This document shows positions 29,641-38,054 of a stretch of 41,271 bases of DNA, piece after piece (positions within the stretch are counted from its first letter, which is position 1; each line of letters opens with the position of its first letter). This DNA is from Acetobacteraceae bacterium (lineage in GTDB: Bacteria > Pseudomonadota > Alphaproteobacteria > Acetobacterales > Acetobacteraceae): the NCBI GenBank assembly GCA_027326105.1, contig DAHWFB010000132.1:1-41271 (forward strand), read 5' to 3'. The notes under the pieces are model-generated. The model had not been told where the DNA came from and searched no databases. It saw only the letters and a list, made by a program, of their open reading frames with translations. Position numbers and translations under genes: made by a program.

Positions 29641-30120
29641 ATCACCCTGCGCCTGCGCGCCTATGTCAAGCTGCTCCGCGCGACGCGGGCGATCCAGGCC
29701 GCAGCCGAGCCGCGCATCGCCGCCGCCGGGTTGACCATGACCCAGCTCGGCGTGCTCGAGGCGCTCCACCACAAGGGGCCGCTCACCCAGCGCGCCCTGA
29801 TCCGCAAGGTCTTGACCAGCCCCGGCAACATGACGGCGGTGGTGGACAAGCTCGAGGCCGCCGGCCTCGTCGTCCGCCAGCCCTGCCCGGAGGACCGGCG
29901 CTCGGTCTATGTCGTGCTCACCCGGGAGGGTGCCACGCAGATCGCCGCCCTCTTTCCCCGCCACGCCGAGGATATCGCCCGCGCGATGGCCGGGCTCGAC
30001 GAAGCCGACATCGCCCGGCTCGACGGGTTGCTGCGCACCCTCGGCCGGCACGCCGAGGCCGCCGCCGGAGCCGAGGCCCCCCTTGCGGAGCCCCCCGAGC
30101 CTGCCCATCTGGCGCCGTGA
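29596..30120 (+). CDS. MarR family transcriptional regulator
   Basis: LTMTQLGVLEALHHKGPLTQRALIRKVLTSPGNMTAVVDKLEAAGLVVRQPCPEDRRSVYVVLTREG. Confidence 0.92.
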   Translation: MTDLPMTDLPMTDAAITLRLRAYVKLLRATRAIQAAAEPRIAAAGLTMTQLGVLEALHHKGPLTQRALIRKVLTSPGNMTAVVDKLEAAGLVVRQPCPEDRRSVYVVLTREGATQIAALFPRHAEDIARAMAGLDEADIARLDGLLRTLGRHAEAAAGAEAPLAEPPEPAHLAP

Positions 30121-30122
30121 AC

Positions 30123-30136
30123 GTTCGATAACGAAC
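30123..30136. promoter_or_regulatory. Candidate MarR operator (inverted repeat GTTCG-ATAA-CGAAC) upstream of pirin gene
   Basis: Perfect 5-bp arms directly between the MarR stop and the pirin RBS. Confidence 0.5.
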
Positions 30137-30153
30137 AATATCGGAGGCCAGAG

Positions 30154-30858
30154 ATGATCCGCGTCCAACCTTTCACCAAACTCGGCCACTTCCGCAACGA
30201 GTGGCTGAACGCGCGGCACCACTTCAGCTTCGGCGAATACCGTGACCCCGCGCGAATGGGCTTCGGCGCGCTGCGCGTCTGGAACGATGACGAGATCGCG
30301 CCGGGTACGGGGTTCGACCCGCACCCCCACCGGGAGATGGAGATCATCACCTTCATCCGCGAGGGCGCGATCACCCACCGCGACAGTCTGGGCAACGAAG
30401 GCCGCACCGAGGCCGGAGACGTGCAGGTAATGCATGCCGGCACCGGGATCGTGCACGCGGAATACAACCGCGAGGCGGGGCCGACCCGTCTGTTCCAGAT
30501 CTGGATCCATCCCAACCGGGCACGGGTGGCGCCGGGCTGGGAGACGCGGCACTTCCCGCGCGCCGAGGAGGGCGGGCTGAAGGTGCTCGCGAGCGGGGAT
30601 GCCGCCGACCAGGAAGCGGGTGCCCTGCCGCTCTACGCCGATGGCGCGGTGCTGGCGGGAACGCTCACCGCCGGGGCGAAGGTCCACCATCCGCTGGCCG
30701 CCGGGCGGGGGGCCTATCTGGTCGCTGCCCGCGGGGCGCTGAGCGTGAACGGTATCGCCGTCGGCGAGCGCGACGGGGTCGAGATCACCGGCGAGGCGGC
30801 GGTGGAAATCACCGCTCCGGCGGAGAGCGAGGTGGTTCTGGTGGAGGTGGGCGCGTAA
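30154..30858 (+). CDS. Pirin family protein
   Basis: FDPHPHREMEIITFIREGAITHRDSLGNEGRTEAGDVQVMHAGTGIVHAEYN...LFQIWIHPN. Confidence 0.94.
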   Translation: MIRVQPFTKLGHFRNEWLNARHHFSFGEYRDPARMGFGALRVWNDDEIAPGTGFDPHPHREMEIITFIREGAITHRDSLGNEGRTEAGDVQVMHAGTGIVHAEYNREAGPTRLFQIWIHPNRARVAPGWETRHFPRAEEGGLKVLASGDAADQEAGALPLYADGAVLAGTLTAGAKVHHPLAAGRGAYLVAARGALSVNGIAVGERDGVEITGEAAVEITAPAESEVVLVEVGA

Positions 30859-31480
30859 GCCGGAACAGCAGCGTCTCGCGCTCTTCGCGGTCTTCGAGTT
30901 CACGCGAGGTGGGCACGCGGTAGCGGGCGAAGGGCGCGAGGCCCGCCGTCAGATAGGCGCGGCCGGGGTCGGCGAGCCAGACCTCGGTGCCGCGGTCCAC
31001 CCCGGCCTCCAGCCAGGCGAGCACGCGCCGGCTCATCGCGGCCTCGTAGCAGACATCGCCGGCGAGAATGAGATCGAACGCCGCCGCGGCTTCGAGCACG
31101 TCACCCTCGGCGAGCCCGACCGCGAGACCGTTGGCACGGGCGTTGAGCACGATGGCGGCGCGCGCCAGCGGGTCGATTTCGGCGGCGGTAACCACCGCGC
31201 CCGCGCGGGCGGCCGCGAGTGCCGCAAGACCGCAGCCGGCGGCGAAATCGAGCACGCGGCGGCCCGCGACGGCGGCGGGATGGTCGAGGATGTGGCGAGC
31301 CAGCGCCTGCCCGCCCGGCCAGGCGAAGGCCCAGTAGGGCGGGGCGAGATCCCGCGCTGCGAGCCAGGCCTCGGTCGCCTGCCAGATCGGCGTGATCTCC
31401 GAGGCGAGGTGGAGGGTGAACTCGGGCACCAGCGGTGCGCGCGAGGGTGCGGTGTGGGCGCGGATGAAGGCCTCGCTCAC
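30809..31480 (-). CDS. Class I SAM-dependent methyltransferase (ETF-beta lysine methyltransferase/NNT-like)
   Basis: PPYWAFAWPGGQALARHILDHPAAVAGRRVLDFAAGCGLAALAAARAGA...VTAAEIDPLARAAIVLNARAN; GTGA overlap with ubiA stop. Confidence 0.82.
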   Translation of the reverse strand: MSEAFIRAHTAPSRAPLVPEFTLHLASEITPIWQATEAWLAARDLAPPYWAFAWPGGQALARHILDHPAAVAGRRVLDFAAGCGLAALAAARAGAVVTAAEIDPLARAAIVLNARANGLAVGLAEGDVLEAAAAFDLILAGDVCYEAAMSRRVLAWLEAGVDRGTEVWLADPGRAYLTAGLAPFARYRVPTSRELEDREERETLLFRLTRPPPPEPPRSPPER

Positions 31481-32376
31481 AGCCTGCCGAGCAGGATCGC
31501 TGCGGCGACCGCGAGCCCGACCTCGCGGTTGGCCTTGAAGAGCGCCAGGCACCGGGCGGGGTCGCCGATGTCGAGGCCAAGGATCTGGCGGGTGAGCAGA
31601 CCGGCGGGAAGCAGCAGGGCGAGGAAATAGAGCGCCGAAAGCCCGGCGGCAGCCCCGGCCGCCACCAGCAGCGCGAGCGTGCCCGCATAGCAGGCGGCGA
31701 GGAACGGGCGGGTGCGGGCGCCGAACAGAAGGGCGGTGGATTTAACCCCGACCAGCGCGTCATCCTCGCGGTCCTGATGCGCGTAGATGGTGTCGTAGCC
31801 CAGGATCCACAGAATCGTGGCGGCGTAGAGGGCGGCGGCGGCCCCATCCAGCCTGCCGGCGGCGGCCGCGTAGCCCATCGGCGCCCCCCAACCGAAGGTC
31901 AGGCCGAGCACGATCTGCGGCCACCAGGTGACCCGCTTGGCAAGCGGGTAGAGCGCCACCAGCAGCAGCGAGAAGACGCCGAGTGCCTCGGCGAGACGCC
32001 CGAGCGCGAGCAGGACGGCGAGGCCGACCGCGAGCAGCAGCGCGAGGAAGCCCGCCGCTTCGGCCAGCGAGAGCGCGCCAGAGGCAAGCGGGCGGCCCCT
32101 GGTGCGGGTGACGCGGCGGTCCAGATCGCGGTCCCACATGTCGTTGACGACGCAGCCCGCCGCCCGCATCACCACCGCGCCGAGAGCGAACAGCAGGACC
32201 AGGCGCAGCGTCCGCCCCGGTGCCGCGCGGGCGAGCAGCAGGCTCCAGAGGCCGGGCAGGAACAGGAGCCAGACACCGATCGGCCGGTCGAGCCGGGCGA
32301 GCAGCGCGTAGGGCCGCAGGCGGGCCGGCAGCCGGCCGACCCAACCGTGCGCGGCGATATCGGTGTGCGCGATCAT
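31477..32376 (-). CDS. ubiA: 4-hydroxybenzoate octaprenyltransferase
   Basis: CVVNDMWDRDLDRRVTRTRGRPLASGALS...GYDTIYAHQDREDDALVGVKSTALLFG. Confidence 0.95.
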   Translation of the reverse strand: MIAHTDIAAHGWVGRLPARLRPYALLARLDRPIGVWLLFLPGLWSLLLARAAPGRTLRLVLLFALGAVVMRAAGCVVNDMWDRDLDRRVTRTRGRPLASGALSLAEAAGFLALLLAVGLAVLLALGRLAEALGVFSLLLVALYPLAKRVTWWPQIVLGLTFGWGAPMGYAAAAGRLDGAAAALYAATILWILGYDTIYAHQDREDDALVGVKSTALLFGARTRPFLAACYAGTLALLVAAGAAAGLSALYFLALLLPAGLLTRQILGLDIGDPARCLALFKANREVGLAVAAAILLGRL

Positions 32377-32398
32377 GGGTGCTACTCTCGCCACTGCC

Positions 32399-33115
32399 AT
32401 GCCCGGGTCAACCCGCCTTTTCGTGCCCGCCCCGTTGCGTCCCGGCGCCGAGATCGCGCCGAGCCCGGCGCAGGTGCACCATCTCGGCGCCGTGCTGCGG
32501 CTCAAGCCAGGAGCGCGGATCGCCGTCTTCAACGGCGCGGACGGGGAATGGCAGGCGCGGATCGCGATGCTGGCGCGCGGCGAGGGCCGTCTCGCGGTGG
32601 AGGAACAACGGCGCCCGCAGGAACCCGAGCCCGACCTCTGGCTCGCCTTCGCCCTGCTCAAGCGCGACGCCACCGACCTGGTGGCGGAAAAGGCGACCGA
32701 ACTCGGCGTATCCGCCCTTTTCCCCGTGCTCACCGCACGGACCCAGGCCAGCCAGGTGAACCTCGCGCGGCTCGCCGCCATCGCCCAGGGGGCGGCGGAG
32801 CAGAGCGAGCGGCTGTCGCTGCCCGCGATCCACCCGCCGCGCACCCTCGCCCGCCTGCTCGCCGAATGGCCGCCGGAGCGGCGGCTGGTCGCGGCAGTGG
32901 AGCGGGCCGGCGCGCCGCCGATCGCCGCCGGCACGGGTGGCGCGCCGGCCGGGCTGCTGGTCGGCCCGGAGGGAGGCTTCACGCCGGCGGAGCTTGACGT
33001 GCTGGCCCGGCATCCCTTTGTTACTCTGGCCGGGCTCGGGCCGCGCATCCTGCGTGCGGAGACCGCGGCCATCGTCGGGCTGGCGCTGCTTTCGGCGCTC
33101 GCCTCCACCGCCTGA
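32399..33115 (+). CDS. rsmE: 16S rRNA (uracil1498-N3)-methyltransferase
   Basis: TRLFVPAPLRPGAEIAPSPAQVHHLGAVLRLKPGARIAVFNG...LLVGPEGGFTPAEL...LGPRILRAETAAIVGLALL. Confidence 0.94.
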   Translation: MPGSTRLFVPAPLRPGAEIAPSPAQVHHLGAVLRLKPGARIAVFNGADGEWQARIAMLARGEGRLAVEEQRRPQEPEPDLWLAFALLKRDATDLVAEKATELGVSALFPVLTARTQASQVNLARLAAIAQGAAEQSERLSLPAIHPPRTLARLLAEWPPERRLVAAVERAGAPPIAAGTGGAPAGLLVGPEGGFTPAELDVLARHPFVTLAGLGPRILRAETAAIVGLALLSALASTA

Positions 33116-33133
33116 GAAACGAGACCTGAACGC

Positions 33134-34495
33134 ATGTCGAATCCCGGAGAGGCCGACGCGACCCCGATTGCGAGCGTGCGCGACCTCGCCGCCTATCTGG
33201 AGGCCGGAGCGAAGCCGGCGGGCGCCTTCCGCATCGGCACCGAGCACGAGAAATTCGGCTTTTACCGCAGCGGCCACGCGCCCCCGCCGTACCAGCCGGG
33301 CGGCATCCGCGCCATGCTGGAGGGGCTGGCGGAGCGGGGCTTCGCGCCCATTCTCGACGGCGGGGGGCCGATCGGACTGCGCCGGGAGGGGGAATCGGTT
33401 TCGCTCGAACCGGGCGGACAATTCGAGCTTTCCGGCGCACCACTGGAGACGCTGCACGAGACCGCGGACGAACTCGAGCGCCATTTCGCCGAGGTGCGCG
33501 CGGTGGCCGCGCCGCTCGGCCTCGGCTTCGCGCCGTTGGGCTTTCACCCGCTGGCGCGGCGCGAGGACATGCCCTGGATGCCGAAGGGGCGCTACGCGGT
33601 GATGCGCCGCTACATGCCCCGCGTCGGCGGGCGGGGGCTCGATATGATGCTGCGCACCTGCACCGTGCAGGTGAACCTCGATTTCGCCTCGGAAGCGGAC
33701 ATGGTGCGCAAGTTCCGCCTCTCGCTCGCGCTCCAGCCGCTGGCGACCGCGCTGTTCGCCAATTCCCCCTTCGTCGAGGGCAAGCCCACCGGCCTGATGT
33801 CCAACCGCGCCGCGGTTTGGACCGACACCGATCCCGACCGGACCGGGATTCCGCGTTTCGTCTTCGAGGACGGGTTCGGCTTCGCGCGCTATGTGGAATG
33901 GGCGCTCGATGTCCCGATGTATTTCGTCTATCGGCGCGGCGCCTGGCACGATGTCGCCGGTGCGAGTTTTCGCACGTTCATGGAGCGCGGGCTCGCCGCC
34001 CTGCCCGGCGAGCGGGCGACGGTGGGCGATTTCGCCGACCATCTCACGACCATCTTCACCGACGTGCGGCTCAAGCGCTTCCTCGAAATGCGCGGGGCCG
34101 ACGCCGGCTCGGGGCCGATGATGCTGGCGCAGTCGGCCTTCTGGGTCGGGCTGCTCTACGACGAGGCGGCGCTCGCCGCCGCCGAGGAACTGGTGCTGGG
34201 GATGGGCTGGGAGAGCCTCGCCGCGCTGCGGCTCGCGGTTCCCCGCGCCGGGCTCGCGGCGCCCTGGCGGGCCGGGACCCTGCGCGATCTCGCGCGCCGG
34301 GCGGTCGCGATTGCTGCGGCGGGGCTGCGCGCCCGCGCCCGGCGGAATGCGGCGGGCGCCGACGAGACGGTCTTTCTCGCTCCCCTCGCGGAGATCGCCG
34401 CCGGCGCGCCGACGCAGGCCGAGCGCTGGCTCGATCGCTACCGGGGCCCCTGGGGCGGCAACGCCGCACCCATCTTCGAAGAAGCGGCGATCTGA
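33134..34495 (+). CDS. gshA: Glutamate--cysteine ligase
   Basis: RIGTEHEKFGFYRSGHAPPPYQPGGIRAMLEGLAERGFAPILDGGGPIGLRREGESVSLEPGGQFELSGAPL. Confidence 0.95.
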   Translation: MSNPGEADATPIASVRDLAAYLEAGAKPAGAFRIGTEHEKFGFYRSGHAPPPYQPGGIRAMLEGLAERGFAPILDGGGPIGLRREGESVSLEPGGQFELSGAPLETLHETADELERHFAEVRAVAAPLGLGFAPLGFHPLARREDMPWMPKGRYAVMRRYMPRVGGRGLDMMLRTCTVQVNLDFASEADMVRKFRLSLALQPLATALFANSPFVEGKPTGLMSNRAAVWTDTDPDRTGIPRFVFEDGFGFARYVEWALDVPMYFVYRRGAWHDVAGASFRTFMERGLAALPGERATVGDFADHLTTIFTDVRLKRFLEMRGADAGSGPMMLAQSAFWVGLLYDEAALAAAEELVLGMGWESLAALRLAVPRAGLAAPWRAGTLRDLARRAVAIAAAGLRARARRNAAGADETVFLAPLAEIAAGAPTQAERWLDRYRGPWGGNAAPIFEEAAI

Positions 34496-34505
34496 GGGCC
34501 GGGTG

Positions 34506-35054
34506 ATGGTGCGCATCGACCGGGTGACGACGCGCGGCGGCGACAGCGGCGAGACCTCGCTCGGCGACGGGCGCAGGGTAGGGAAGGATACGGCCCGGAT
34601 CGAGGCCCTGGGTGCGGTCGATGAGGCCAACGCCGCCCTCGGCCTGCTGCGGCGGGCGATCGCCGGCCGCGCCGAGGATGCACTGCTCGCGCGTGTGCAG
34701 AACGATCTCTTCGATCTCGGCGCCGATCTCGCGGTGCCGGGCGAGGCGGGCGCGCGGCTGCGGCTCGATGCCGCCAAGACGGCATCGCTCGAAGCGCAGA
34801 CCGCGGCGCTGAACGCGAGCTTGCCGCCGCTCGCCAGCTTCATCCTGCCGGGCGGGGCCAACGGCGCGGCGGAGGCGCATCTCGCCCGCACGCTGGTGCG
34901 GCGGGCGGAGCGGGCGGTGGTTCACCTCGGCCACGAGGAGGGGCTGAACCCGGAACTGCTGCGCTATCTCAACCGGCTTTCGGACACGCTCTTCGTCCTC
35001 GCCCGCCACCTCGACCGGCCAGAGGGGGAGACGCTCTGGGTGCCGGGCGGGTAG
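34506..35054 (+). CDS. Cob(I)yrinic acid a,c-diamide adenosyltransferase (PduO type)
   Basis: VTTRGGDSGETSLGDGRRVGKDTARIEALGAVDEANAALG...FILPGGANGAAEAHLARTLVRRAERAVV...LNRLSDTLFVLAR. Confidence 0.94.
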   Translation: MVRIDRVTTRGGDSGETSLGDGRRVGKDTARIEALGAVDEANAALGLLRRAIAGRAEDALLARVQNDLFDLGADLAVPGEAGARLRLDAAKTASLEAQTAALNASLPPLASFILPGGANGAAEAHLARTLVRRAERAVVHLGHEEGLNPELLRYLNRLSDTLFVLARHLDRPEGETLWVPGG

Positions 35055-35060
35055 AGACCC

Positions 35061-36176
35061 CTAGGTGGCCGCTGCCGCCCGCTTCTGCTGCTCCTTGGCA
35101 CGATACCAGGCGGGAACGGCGGCGACCGCGGCGAGCCCGGCCAGCCCCACCAGATTGACCACGAGTTGCACGCCGAAGCCGGGAGCGAATTCGACCACCA
35201 GGCGGCCGAGAAACGAGAAGAAGATCCCGAAGCAGAACACCGGCAGCCCGAACTGGCCGATGAGAATGAACAGCCGCGCCGCGGAATGGCGCAGCCAACC
35301 AGCGTGCGCGGGCACCAGGCGGATGGCAAGCCAGACCAGGCAAAGAACGGAGACCAGCCGGAACGGATGCAGCGCGCTCTTGTCGATGCCGAGCAGCACG
35401 TGCAGCAGCGGCTTGGGCACCAGCGGACGCAAATCCGGCCGGTGCCAGGTGAACAGCAGCATCGCGAAGCCGAGCACGAGCAGGACCACCGCGAGCGCAT
35501 CGAGGCGCCGCGGGCGGGTGGGAAATGCCGGCGGGTTGCGCGCCAGCAGTACGCCGAGGACGAACAGGAACTGCCAGGTGAGCGGATTGAAGAACCATAC
35601 GCCGCCGCGCCAAGTGGGCAGATTGAGCCAGAAGATGCGCGCCGCCGCGTAGAGCGCGAGCGAGAGCGCGAGTAGGGCGTGGGGACGGCGCAGCAGCGGC
35701 AAGGCGGCGGCGAAGAACAACAGGATCGCGATATACATCGGCAGCACGTTGAGATAGGCGGGCTGGTAGATCAGCAGCAGCGCATCGAGCAGCGCGCGAT
35801 GGGGCGCCTTCACCAGATGGTCGAAGCCAACCTCGGCGAGGTAGGCGCGTTTGCCGAAATGGCGCGTAGCGAAGCCGACCTCGGCGGCGAAGGCGACGAA
35901 GAGGAAGATATGCGCGACCCAGAGGGTCCAGGTCCGGCGCAGCACGTCCGCCCCGGCGTGCAGCCAGCCGTAGCGCTCGTAGTTGCGCCCGTAGGCGAGG
36001 CCGGCCGCATAGCCCGCGAGCATCACGAAAATCTCGGTCGCGTCCGAAAGCGTGGCGTTGCGGATGGTCAGCACACCGAGGAAATTGCCCGGCACATGGT
36101 CGATGAAGATGAACCAGAGGGCGATGCCGCGGAAGAAATCCACCCGCAGGTCGCGTCCCTCACGAACCAGCTTCAT
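35061..36176 (-). CDS. OpgC domain protein (multi-TM acyltransferase-like)
   Basis: MKLVREGRDLRVDFFRGIALWFIFIDHVPGNFLGVLTIRNATLSDATEIFVMLAGYAAGLAYGR. Confidence 0.88.
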   Translation of the reverse strand: MKLVREGRDLRVDFFRGIALWFIFIDHVPGNFLGVLTIRNATLSDATEIFVMLAGYAAGLAYGRNYERYGWLHAGADVLRRTWTLWVAHIFLFVAFAAEVGFATRHFGKRAYLAEVGFDHLVKAPHRALLDALLLIYQPAYLNVLPMYIAILLFFAAALPLLRRPHALLALSLALYAAARIFWLNLPTWRGGVWFFNPLTWQFLFVLGVLLARNPPAFPTRPRRLDALAVVLLVLGFAMLLFTWHRPDLRPLVPKPLLHVLLGIDKSALHPFRLVSVLCLVWLAIRLVPAHAGWLRHSAARLFILIGQFGLPVFCFGIFFSFLGRLVVEFAPGFGVQLVVNLVGLAGLAAVAAVPAWYRAKEQQKRAAAAT

Positions 36177-36255
36177 CGCCGCCGCTCCTGCCTTCACCGC
36201 TCCGGTCCGGAGGGTGCCGACGGAGGGGCACGCGGTCAATCACGCCGGGCGGGCC

Positions 36256-37065
36256 TCAGGTTCCGGCGACGACCGGATGCAGAAGCTCGCGGGCGATGGC
36301 TTCCACCTCCGCCGCCACCGCGGCGATCGGGTGGCGGAGCAGGAGCGGGCTCTGCCGGCGGATCGCGTCGCGCACATGCTCGTCGCGGCGGATGATCCCG
36401 GCGAGCAGCGGCGTACGGCCGAGAAAGGTGCGGGAGGCGCGCTCGAGGGTGGCAAAGGTGCGTTCGCCGGCAGCGCGGCTGGCAGCCTGGTTCACCACCA
36501 CCCGTGCGTCACCCCCGGGATGGTCGGCGGCGTAGAGCTTGAGCACGGCGTAGGCGTCGGTGAGGCTGGTGGGATCGTCGGTGACGACGACGACGAGGCG
36601 ATGGGCGAAGGTCGCCATCCGGCGCACCGAACGGTCGAGCCCGGCGCCGAGGTCGAGCACGATCGCCTCGTAGCGGCGTGCGGCGATGCGCAAGTCCGAG
36701 AGCAGCGCTTCCAGCGCCTCGGGCGAGAGTGCGGAGAGCGAGCCGGAGCCGGAGCGGCCGGCAAGGATGTCGAACCCGCCGGCGGCATAACAGGTGGTGG
36801 CGGAGGCGAGCGAGATCCGCCCGGCGACGACCGCCGAAAGATCGTGCTCGGGGGTGAGGCCGAGCTGGATATCGACGTTGGCGAGACCAAGATCACCGTC
36901 GAACAGCAGGGTGCGCAGCCCGGCGCGGGCCCAGACATGGGCGAGCGTGATGGCCAACCAGGTCTTGCCGACCCCGCCCTTGCCGGAGGCGATGGCGATG
37001 ATCTCGCCGCCGCGCTCCCGCGGGGAGCGGACGGGGGCGGGTGGCAGGGACGGGCTCGCGGTCAT
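36256..37065 (-). CDS. MinD/FlhG-like P-loop ATPase
   Basis: GGEIIAIASGKGGVGKTWLAITLAHVWARAGLRTLLFDGDLGLANVDIQLGLTPEHDLSAVV; adjacent to flhF-like and flhA. Confidence 0.85.
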   Translation of the reverse strand: MTASPSLPPAPVRSPRERGGEIIAIASGKGGVGKTWLAITLAHVWARAGLRTLLFDGDLGLANVDIQLGLTPEHDLSAVVAGRISLASATTCYAAGGFDILAGRSGSGSLSALSPEALEALLSDLRIAARRYEAIVLDLGAGLDRSVRRMATFAHRLVVVVTDDPTSLTDAYAVLKLYAADHPGGDARVVVNQAASRAAGERTFATLERASRTFLGRTPLLAGIIRRDEHVRDAIRRQSPLLLRHPIAAVAAEVEAIARELLHPVVAGT

Positions 37066-38018
37066 GGTGGGTCCGTTCGCTGGGTGGGTTCAGGGTTGGA
37101 GAAACGGAAGCCGGACAGAGCGCGGGGAGGCTCGAGCAGCCGCGCTGCGAGAAAGGCGGGCGTCAGCGGCACCAGCCCATCCGCCGCGCCCGGACCGACG
37201 CCGGCCTCGGCGAGGGCGAGGTCGGCGGTCGCGGCGGCAGCGAGGATGGAACCGAGGCGGCGGGCGAGATCGAGCCGCGTCGCCACCATTCGCCGCGCCC
37301 CGAGGGCGGCGAAGGCGCTGGCGAGATCGGCAGCCTCCGCCGCGTCGAGCCCGGCCGGCAGCACGAGCACCGGCGTGGCGGCGGCGGTCGCCGCCAACGC
37401 CGCCAGAGTCTCGGCGGCAGCGGGATCGAACGGGTCGATGCCGGGGGTGTCGATCAAGACCGGGGTCGCGGCCGCGCGACGGGCGAGAGTGCCGGTCAGC
37501 GTCAGCGGGTGCGACGCGGTGACCAGGGCGAGCCCGAGCAGCCGGGTGAAGGCGGCAAGCTCCTCGGCCGCGCCGGCGCGCAACCCGTCCGCCGTGATGA
37601 CGAGCGGCGGTCGCTCGGCGAGCACCAGGCGGGTGGCGAGGCGCGCGACGGTAAGCGTCTTGCCCGCCCCTGGCGGTCCGACGAAGAGCAGCGGCGGCGT
37701 GGCGGGTTCGAGCGGCAGGGGTGCGAAGGCGAGCGCCGCCGCGAGCGCCGCGGGCAAGCCCCCTTCGCGCCAGGGCGGCAGCAGGCCGGGTGGAATGGCA
37801 TGGAAGGCGAGCGGGTCGGGCGCCACCGCCGGCGGCTCGGGCGGGTGGAGCGGCGGCAGCGGATCGGTGTCCTCGGCCACGGGATCGAGGGCCGCCGCGA
37901 CCTCCACCCCGCCGGCAACGCGGCGCTGGTTGAGGATCATCGCCTCGGCCCCGAGTTCGGCGCGGATTCGCGCCATCGCCTCGGCCATGTCTGCGGCACG
38001 GTAGAGCTTCAGCCGCAT
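37062..38018 (-). CDS. FlhF-like SRP-type GTPase (divergent)
   Basis: MRLKLYRAADMAEAMARIRAELGAEAMILNQRRV N-terminus; FVGPPGAGKTLTVARLATRLV; LIDTPGIDP; ATGA overlap with the flhG-like gene. Confidence 0.78.
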   Translation of the reverse strand: MRLKLYRAADMAEAMARIRAELGAEAMILNQRRVAGGVEVAAALDPVAEDTDPLPPLHPPEPPAVAPDPLAFHAIPPGLLPPWREGGLPAALAAALAFAPLPLEPATPPLLFVGPPGAGKTLTVARLATRLVLAERPPLVITADGLRAGAAEELAAFTRLLGLALVTASHPLTLTGTLARRAAATPVLIDTPGIDPFDPAAAETLAALAATAAATPVLVLPAGLDAAEAADLASAFAALGARRMVATRLDLARRLGSILAAAATADLALAEAGVGPGAADGLVPLTPAFLAARLLEPPRALSGFRFSNPEPTQRTDPP

Positions 38019-38054
38019 GGGCGGGACGGGCGGGCGAACGGGTGCGCCATCGGC

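Noticed and set aside
32408-34891. 827-aa minus-strand ORF across rsmE, gshA and the adenosyltransferase gene
   Set aside because: Antisense frame across three clear plus-strand genes.
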